NCBI GenBank assembly: GCA_900772685.1
Contig: CAAGRP010000296.1
Span: 1-9,834 of the forward strand
Direction: 5' to 3'
DNA from: Lachnospiraceae bacterium
Lineage (GTDB): Bacteria; Bacillota; Clostridia; Lachnospirales; Lachnospiraceae
DNA: 9,834 nucleotides
Shown here: in pieces, positions 5,401 to 9,834 of the stretch
Numbering within the stretch: the first letter of the stretch is position 1
Layout of the letters: every line of letters begins with the position of its first letter
The notes under the pieces: model-generated
The model's database searches: none
The model's input: only the letters and a program-made list of their open reading frames with translations
Told to the model about the DNA's origin: nothing
Made by a program: the position numbers and the translations under genes

Positions 5401-6603
5401 TTATTTAAGCTTCTTAACGATTGCAACCGTATCACGGCAGATCGCAAGCTCTTCGTTAGTCGGGATAACACATACCGGGATCTTTGAATCATCAGTTGTG
5501 ATAACCCTGTTTCCGCCTCTCATAAGGTTCTTCTCATGATCAAGCTTGATTCCGAGATACGAAAGGCTGTCAACAACCGCTGCTCTTACAGCTGCGTCAT
5601 TCTCACCGATACCTGCAGTAAATGCGATAGCGTCTACGCCGTTCATCTCTGCGATATATGATCCGACAGTCTTAACTACTCTGTTCTGGAATACATCAAG
5701 TGCAGCCATTGCGAATTTGTCACCGCTGTTTGCTGCGTTTCCGAGATCTCTGAAGTCACTTGAAAGGTTGTTTGAAAGTCCGTATACACCTGATTTTTTA
5801 TTGAGGATGTCTATAACCTCTTCAAGAGATATTTTCTCTTTTTCAGCTATGAACTCAACGATAGCCGGATCGATACTTCCTGAACGGGTACCCATTACAA
5901 GTCCGTCAAGAGGAGTAAGTCCCATACTGGTGTCTATACATTTGCCGTTAACAACAGCGCTTATAGATGCTCCGTTTCCAAGATGGCATACAACGATCTT
6001 TGAATTATTGATGTCAAGATCAAGGAACTTTGCAAGCTCTTTAGATACAAAGCTGTGTGATGTTCCGTGGAAGCCGTAACGTCTGATCTTGTAATCTTCA
6101 TAATATCTTATCGGAAGTCCGTAAAGATAAGCCTTAGGCGGCATTGTCTGATGGAATGCGGTATCGAATACAGCTACCATCGGTACACCCGGCATAAGTT
6201 CCTGGCAAACACGTATTCCGATAAGGTTTGCAGGATTGTGAAGCGGTGCAAGATCCGAAACATCTTCGATCGCTTTGATAACCTCATCTGTGATAAGGAT
6301 AGATTTAGCGAACTTCTCTCCGCCGTGAACTACCCTGTGTCCTACCGCTCCTATCTCCTTAAGGCTCTTTACAGCGCCTGTCTTTTCATTTGTAAGTGCG
6401 TCAAGGACATACTTGATAGCCTCTTTATGAGTAGGCATAGGATAATCTGTTGTTTCCTTGTCGCATCCTGTTTTCTGATAAACAAGACGTCCGTCAATAC
6501 CGATACGCTCGCATAAGCCCTTTGCAAGTACATCTTCTGTTTCTGAATCGATAAGCTGATATTTAAGAGATGAGCTTCCGCAGTTTATAACTAAAACCTT
6601 CAT
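5401..6603 (-). CDS. ackA: Acetate kinase
   Basis: Acetate kinase converts acetyl phosphate plus ADP to acetate plus ATP, the substrate-level phosphorylation step of acetate fermentation in the cytoplasm. The reaction is reversible. The protein is 400 residues (family about 400-408) of the ASKHA fold. Active-site landmarks are all present: Asn7 in INCGSSSLKYQ, Arg90 in GHRVVHGG, Asp147 in VFDTAFHQ, His179 in YGFHGTSH, and the phosphate loop CHLGNGAS (206-213). Also present are Arg240 in MGTRSGSIDP, FTAGIGEND (328-336) and Glu384 in PTNEELAICRD. The ATG at 6603 has GGAGGG at 6614-6619. It starts 21 bases after pta ends, so the two genes form one operon. Downstream on its strand an IS30-family element now intervenes before yceD, and the element's own terminator is the clearest stop signal for the operon. 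Confidence 0.98.
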   Translation of the reverse strand: MKVLVINCGSSSLKYQLIDSETEDVLAKGLCERIGIDGRLVYQKTGCDKETTDYPMPTHKEAIKYVLDALTNEKTGAVKSLKEIGAVGHRVVHGGEKFAKSILITDEVIKAIEDVSDLAPLHNPANLIGIRVCQELMPGVPMVAVFDTAFHQTMPPKAYLYGLPIRYYEDYKIRRYGFHGTSHSFVSKELAKFLDLDINNSKIVVCHLGNGASISAVVNGKCIDTSMGLTPLDGLVMGTRSGSIDPAIVEFIAEKEKISLEEVIDILNKKSGVYGLSNNLSSDFRDLGNAANSGDKFAMAALDVFQNRVVKTVGSYIAEMNGVDAIAFTAGIGENDAAVRAAVVDSLSYLGIKLDHEKNLMRGGNRVITTDDSKIPVCVIPTNEELAICRDTVAIVKKLK

Positions 6604-6624
6604 TGATATTTTACCCTCCGATGA

Positions 6625-7623
6625 TTATTTTGCGTTCTGTGCCTGAACAGCGGTAAGTGCTACAACGCCAACGATGTCGTCTGCAAAGCATCCTCTTGAA
6701 AGATCGTTTACAGGCATTGAAAGGCCCTGAAGTATAGGTCCGTAAGCATTTGCCTTTGCAAGTCTCTGAACAAGCTTATATCCGATATTTCCCGCTTCAA
6801 GCGAAGGGAATACAAGTGTGTTTGCATATCCTGCAACTGTGCTTCCCGGAGCCTTTGACTGTCCTACAGAAGGAACAAGTGCTGCATCAAGCTGAAGCTC
6901 TCCGTCAAGTTCAAGTTCAGGAAATCTCTCTTTTGCGATTGCAACGGCATCCGCTACCTTTGTAACATCATCATGCTTTGCACTTCCCTTTGAAGAATAT
7001 GAAAGCATTGCTACCTTTGATTTTGCTCCTACGAACATCTCAAATGATTCTGCCGAAAGACCTGCTATCTCAGCAAGCTTAGCTGAATCAATGTCTGTAT
7101 TTACAGCACAGTCGGCGAATACGAAAAGTCCGTTTTCTCCGCAGTCACAGTTCGGAACCTCCATAAGGAAGAAGCCTGATACACTTCCGATTCCAGGTTT
7201 TGTCTTAAGAAGCTGAAGTGCCGGACGGATAGTATTTCCTGTTGAATGGCATGCACCTGAAACCGCACCGTCTGCATCTCCGCACTTGCACATAAGGCAT
7301 GCGTAATACATATAGTCCTTTTCCATCTGCTCCTTGGCCTGTTCCGGTGTTAAGCCTTTTTTAGCTCTTAATTCAACGAATTTATCTATATATTTCTGTT
7401 TATTCGGGTCATTAAAAGGATCTACGATCGTAGCCTTTGAAATATCATATCCCTTTGAATTCTTCTCGATTTCTTCAGGTGTACCGATGATGATGATATT
7501 GGCAATATCTTCTTTTAAGATCTTCTCTGCCGCATCGAACGTACGTACATCCATTGACTCCGGTAAAACGATGGTCTTCTTATCTGCTCTTGCTCTTTCT
7601 TTAATTCCATCAATAAAGCTCAT
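6625..7623 (-). CDS. pta: Phosphate acetyltransferase
   Basis: Phosphotransacetylase interconverts acetyl-CoA plus phosphate and acetyl phosphate plus CoA, feeding acetate kinase. It is the short single-domain form: 332 residues from the ATG at 7623, close to the 333 of the well-studied Methanosarcina enzyme. Visible motifs are TIVLPES (17-23), SGACHSTGNTIRPALQ (122-137), KAPGSTVAGYANTLVFPSLE (257-276) and NDLSRGCFADDIV (306-318). The last includes Ser309, Arg310 and Asp316, which correspond to catalytic positions known in that enzyme. An upstream in-frame ATG at 7644 exists. The start at 7623 is preferred because AAGGAG lies 8 bases before it and the protein then begins MSFIDGIKERA as in relatives. 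It is first in the pta-ackA operon and divergent from tmcAL. Confidence 0.97.
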   Translation of the reverse strand: MSFIDGIKERARADKKTIVLPESMDVRTFDAAEKILKEDIANIIIIGTPEEIEKNSKGYDISKATIVDPFNDPNKQKYIDKFVELRAKKGLTPEQAKEQMEKDYMYYACLMCKCGDADGAVSGACHSTGNTIRPALQLLKTKPGIGSVSGFFLMEVPNCDCGENGLFVFADCAVNTDIDSAKLAEIAGLSAESFEMFVGAKSKVAMLSYSSKGSAKHDDVTKVADAVAIAKERFPELELDGELQLDAALVPSVGQSKAPGSTVAGYANTLVFPSLEAGNIGYKLVQRLAKANAYGPILQGLSMPVNDLSRGCFADDIVGVVALTAVQAQNAK

Positions 7624-7683
7624 TTTAGTGCTCCTTTCATTCATTCCCTTTTATATATTTTTTAAAGAGAAACATACAATTTT

Positions 7684-7712
7684 ATTATATCTCTGAAGTT
7701 CTGATTTAACAA
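7684..7712 (-). promoter_or_regulatory. Promoter of pta-ackA
   Basis: On the minus strand, TTGTTA (7707-7712) and a perfect TATAAT (7684-7689) are 17 bases apart. The predicted start near 7677 gives a leader of about 54 bases to the pta ATG. Confidence 0.78.
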
Positions 7713-7731
7713 TGCTTTTTTTCTTTTTGTT

Positions 7732-7740
7732 TGATATAAT
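7732..7740 (+). promoter_or_regulatory. Extended -10 promoter of the tmcAL gene
   Basis: TGATATAAT is an extended -10 element (TGnTATAAT) on the plus strand. No good -35 hexamer sits at the normal distance, which is common for extended -10 promoters. The -10 of this promoter lies 23 bases from the -35 of the divergent pta promoter, so both units share a compact control region. Confidence 0.6.
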
Positions 7741-7783
7741 GTCCACAGTTTCTCTAACAGTTTTTCTACAGGAGGTTACCGGT

Positions 7784-8998
7784 TTGAAAACAGCCGCTGT
7801 CATTGCCGAATTCAACCCTTTTCACAAGGGTCACGAGTATCTTTTAAGCGAAATCAAAAAACTATCCCACGCCGATAATATCATTGTAATAATGAGCGGC
7901 GACTATGTTCAGCGCGGCGAACCCGCTATATGGGACAAGTTCATGCGTGCCAAAACCGCTCTTATGGGCGGTGCTAACCTTGTTCTTGAGCTCCCCGCAC
8001 CCATATCGACAGGCAGTGCCGCTGTTTTTGCCGAAGGAGCCGTGCGGATACTCAACAGCCTTAATATCGTAGATGAACTGTGGTTTGGAAGCGAATACGG
8101 CGATATCTTACCTTTCGATACCATATCGGATATCCTCTTAAACGAGCCAAAGGATTTTTCAGACGCTTTAAAAAAGCATATGAAAAGCGGTGTATCCTTT
8201 CCTAAGGCACGCTCTCTTGCCTTGGATGAAATTTTAAAGCCTTCAGATCATGCAGCGGCCTCATATGACATTCTGAGTCAGCCTAACAACATCCTTGGTC
8301 TCGAATACCTTATTGCCTTAAAAAAGCTCGGCAGCCAGATAAAGCCCTGCACTCTCAAAAGAAAAGGACCTTCATACAACGATATAATCATTTCGGATAA
8401 TGAAGGTTCCGCAAGTGCGATAAGAAATGCCGTTTTTTCGGACAGGCTTAATGAAGCCATAGACGCCCTTCCCAAGAGTATTTACAGCAGCTATGATGCT
8501 CATACCCTGCGGAAAAACGCTCTGTCCGCAGATGACTTTTCTCTTCTGCTGCATTTCAGGCTGCTTACCGAAACCGTAGATTCTCTCTGCACTTATCCCG
8601 ATATAAGTCCCGATCTTGCAAGAAGGATCAAACAGCATGAAAACTCGTTTAGAGGTTTCAATGACTTTGCAATGCTTCTAAAGGCTAAAAACCTGACCTA
8701 TACACATATAAAGCGCTGCCTTCTGCATATCGTACTGGGTATTCACAAACACGATGTTGAGGCTGCCTTTAATTATGGTTATGTCCGCATGCTTGGATTC
8801 AGAGATGCCAAAGAACTTTTAAACGGCATCAAAAAAAGCTCCCTTGTTACACTGTGCGGAAAACCGTCTGTTCTTCCTAAGGATGCATACGCAAAAGAGC
8901 TTTTTGTTTCAAATCTGTATAATGCCGTCCTGTCTGACAGGACCGGCAACGAGTTTGTTCATGAATACAAAAAAGAGATAATAAGGCTCAGTTTTTAA
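7784..8998 (+). CDS. tmcAL: tRNA(Met) cytidine acetate ligase (TmcAL / YlbM family)
   Basis: The family activates acetate with ATP to acetyl-adenylate and transfers the acetyl group to cytidine 34 of elongator tRNA(Met), forming ac4C. From the TTG start at 7784 the protein is 404 residues, normal for the family. Nucleotidyltransferase-like motifs are EFNPFHKGH with the HxGH signature (His14-His17), SGDYVQRGEPA (38-48), QPNNILGLEYL (166-176) and SASAIRNAV (209-217). The frame stays open upstream to 7712. However, AGGAGGTT at 7770-7777 lies six bases before the TTG, the protein there begins KTAAVIAEFNPFHKGH as expected, and the promoter -10 lies within the upstream extension. The gene is divergent from pta-ackA and its last 11 bases overlap the end of the convergent PFL gene. 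Confidence 0.92.
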   Translation: MKTAAVIAEFNPFHKGHEYLLSEIKKLSHADNIIVIMSGDYVQRGEPAIWDKFMRAKTALMGGANLVLELPAPISTGSAAVFAEGAVRILNSLNIVDELWFGSEYGDILPFDTISDILLNEPKDFSDALKKHMKSGVSFPKARSLALDEILKPSDHAAASYDILSQPNNILGLEYLIALKKLGSQIKPCTLKRKGPSYNDIIISDNEGSASAIRNAVFSDRLNEAIDALPKSIYSSYDAHTLRKNALSADDFSLLLHFRLLTETVDSLCTYPDISPDLARRIKQHENSFRGFNDFAMLLKAKNLTYTHIKRCLLHIVLGIHKHDVEAAFNYGYVRMLGFRDAKELLNGIKKSSLVTLCGKPSVLPKDAYAKELFVSNLYNAVLSDRTGNEFVHEYKKEIIRLSF

Positions 8999-9834
8999 AG
9001 CTGTGGATCGGAGCCGGTATACGGCCTCCTCTGTTTACCATCTTTTCACATGAATATTTATTTACAGGCATAATAGGCGCATAGCCTAAAAGTCCGCCGA
9101 ATTCCACGCTGTCTCCGACATCCTTTCCGATAACAGGTATTATTCTGACAGCCGTAGTCTTATTGTTGACCATTCCTATAGCCATCTCATCTGCGATTAT
9201 ACCTGAAATAGTGCTTTCGGTCGTATCTCCCGGTATAGCGATCATATCAAGACCTACGGAACATACACAGGTCATCGCCTCAAGCTTTTCAATAGTAAGA
9301 GCTCCGCTGTTTGCGGCATCTATCATTCCCTGATCCTCGCTTACAGGAATAAATGCTCCGCTGAGTCCGCCGACATATGACGATGCCATGACTCCGCCCT
9401 TTTTAACCTGATCGTTTAAGAGTGCAAGCGCAGCCGTTGTTCCCGGTGCTCCTACCGATTCAAGTCCTATCTCCTCGAGTATCTCCGCAACAGAATCTCC
9501 TATTGCAGGAGTAGGTGCAAGCGAAAGATCTATTATTCCGAACGGAACGCCAAGTCTCTTTGATGCTTCCTTGGCAACAAGCTGTCCTACACGCGTAACC
9601 TTAAACGCTGTCTTCTTTATCGTTTCGCAAAGTATCTCAAAGTTTTCCCCTCTGACACTTTCAAGCGCATGCTTAACAACACCCGGTCCTGAAACACCTA
9701 CGTTTATGATAGCATCCGCCTCGGTAACACCATGAAACGCACCTGCCATAAACGGATTGTCATCCGGGGCATTACAGAACACAACAAGCTTTGCACAGCC
9801 CATGCATCCGTCATCCTTAGTTTCAAGAGCCGTC
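8988..9834 (-). CDS. PFL family protein, UPF0210/DUF711 (partial, N-terminus off right edge)
   Basis: C-terminal 281 residues of a protein of the UPF0210 (DUF711, 'PFL family') group, which is normally about 450 residues. The name reflects a fold related to pyruvate formate-lyase; no enzymatic activity is established that I know of. The frame runs through the right edge without a start. The ATG at 9803 sits in the middle of a conserved segment, KDDGCMGCAKLVVFCNAP, and is not the true start. Other conserved stretches are PDDNPFMAGAFHGV, INVGVSGPGVVKHAL, APTPAIGDSVAEILEEIG, GTTAALALLNDQVKKGG and the C-terminal VNRGGRIPAPIHSFKN. It stops with TGA at 8990-8988, overlapping the end of tmcAL by 11 bases tail to tail. 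An ACT-domain gene often precedes it in other genomes, but would lie outside the window. Confidence 0.93.
   Translation of the reverse strand, partial: TALETKDDGCMGCAKLVVFCNAPDDNPFMAGAFHGVTEADAIINVGVSGPGVVKHALESVRGENFEILCETIKKTAFKVTRVGQLVAKEASKRLGVPFGIIDLSLAPTPAIGDSVAEILEEIGLESVGAPGTTAALALLNDQVKKGGVMASSYVGGLSGAFIPVSEDQGMIDAANSGALTIEKLEAMTCVCSVGLDMIAIPGDTTESTISGIIADEMAIGMVNNKTTAVRIIPVIGKDVGDSVEFGGLLGYAPIMPVNKYSCEKMVNRGGRIPAPIHSFKN

Noticed and set aside
5546..6516. Long plus-strand open frames opposite ackA (177 and 149 codons).
   Set aside because: They lie wholly inside a clear ackA gene on the other strand, have no ribosome-binding site or recognisable domain, and look like shadow frames.
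7624..7644. Longer pta start at 7644.
   Set aside because: The ATG at 7623 has a better placed AAGGAG and matches the usual N-terminus of the family.
7712..7783. Longer tmcAL start at 7712.
   Set aside because: The extra 24 residues cover the extended -10 promoter and do not resemble the family; the TTG at 7784 has AGGAGGTT upstream.
1..9834. Defence system, CRISPR array, tRNA or rRNA gene, or a new multi-gene system.
   Set aside because: No regularly spaced repeats, RNA gene signatures or unexplained gene cluster were found; apart from the IS, all genes belong to known housekeeping families.

Overview
The window reads as ordinary chromosomal housekeeping DNA from a low-to-mid GC Firmicute. 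Lachnospiraceae is the most likely family (inferred from the style of the proteins and the gene order; no search was run). It carries acetate fermentation genes, tRNA-dependent amidation genes, a DapL lysine/peptidoglycan gene and a ribosomal protein gene. One complete insertion sequence interrupts this otherwise standard neighbourhood.

Layout, left to right. (1) 1-2742, minus strand: dapL, gatC and gatA, tightly packed and transcribed leftward from a promoter at 2780-2808. gatA runs off the left edge. (2) 2862-3661, minus strand: yceD (DUF177) and rpmF (ribosomal protein L32), with a near-consensus promoter at 3633-3661 and an intrinsic terminator at 2862-2890. (3) 3698-5379: a complete IS30-family element. 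It has 31-bp perfectly matched ends, an intact DDE transposase with a Cys-rich insert, further nested inverted repeats, and a 14 to 16-bp directly repeated flank. (4) 5401-7712, minus strand: pta-ackA, the phosphotransacetylase/acetate kinase operon, with a TTGTTA-17-TATAAT promoter. (5) 7732-8998, plus strand: a TmcAL-type tRNA(Met) cytidine acetate ligase gene, divergent from pta and with a TTG start. (6) 8988-9834, minus strand: the C-terminal part of a PFL/UPF0210 (DUF711) protein. It converges on tmcAL and overlaps it by 11 bp.

How the genes fit together. Pta and AckA convert acetyl-CoA to acetate with ATP formation. The divergent TmcAL family uses acetate and ATP to modify elongator tRNA(Met), so acetate production and an acetate-consuming tRNA modification sit back to back. 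GatCA(B) corrects mischarged Asp-tRNA(Asn)/Glu-tRNA(Gln), and DapL makes LL-diaminopimelate. The order tmcAL/pta-ackA-yceD-rpmF is, as I recall, a common clostridial arrangement; here it is split between ackA and yceD by the IS30 element.

I saw no defence system, CRISPR array, RNA gene or new multi-gene system. The most interesting material is the insertion sequence: its unusually long target repeat next to a small hairpin, its nested repeats, a hairpin over the transposase ribosome-binding site, and an internal terminator facing incoming transcripts.
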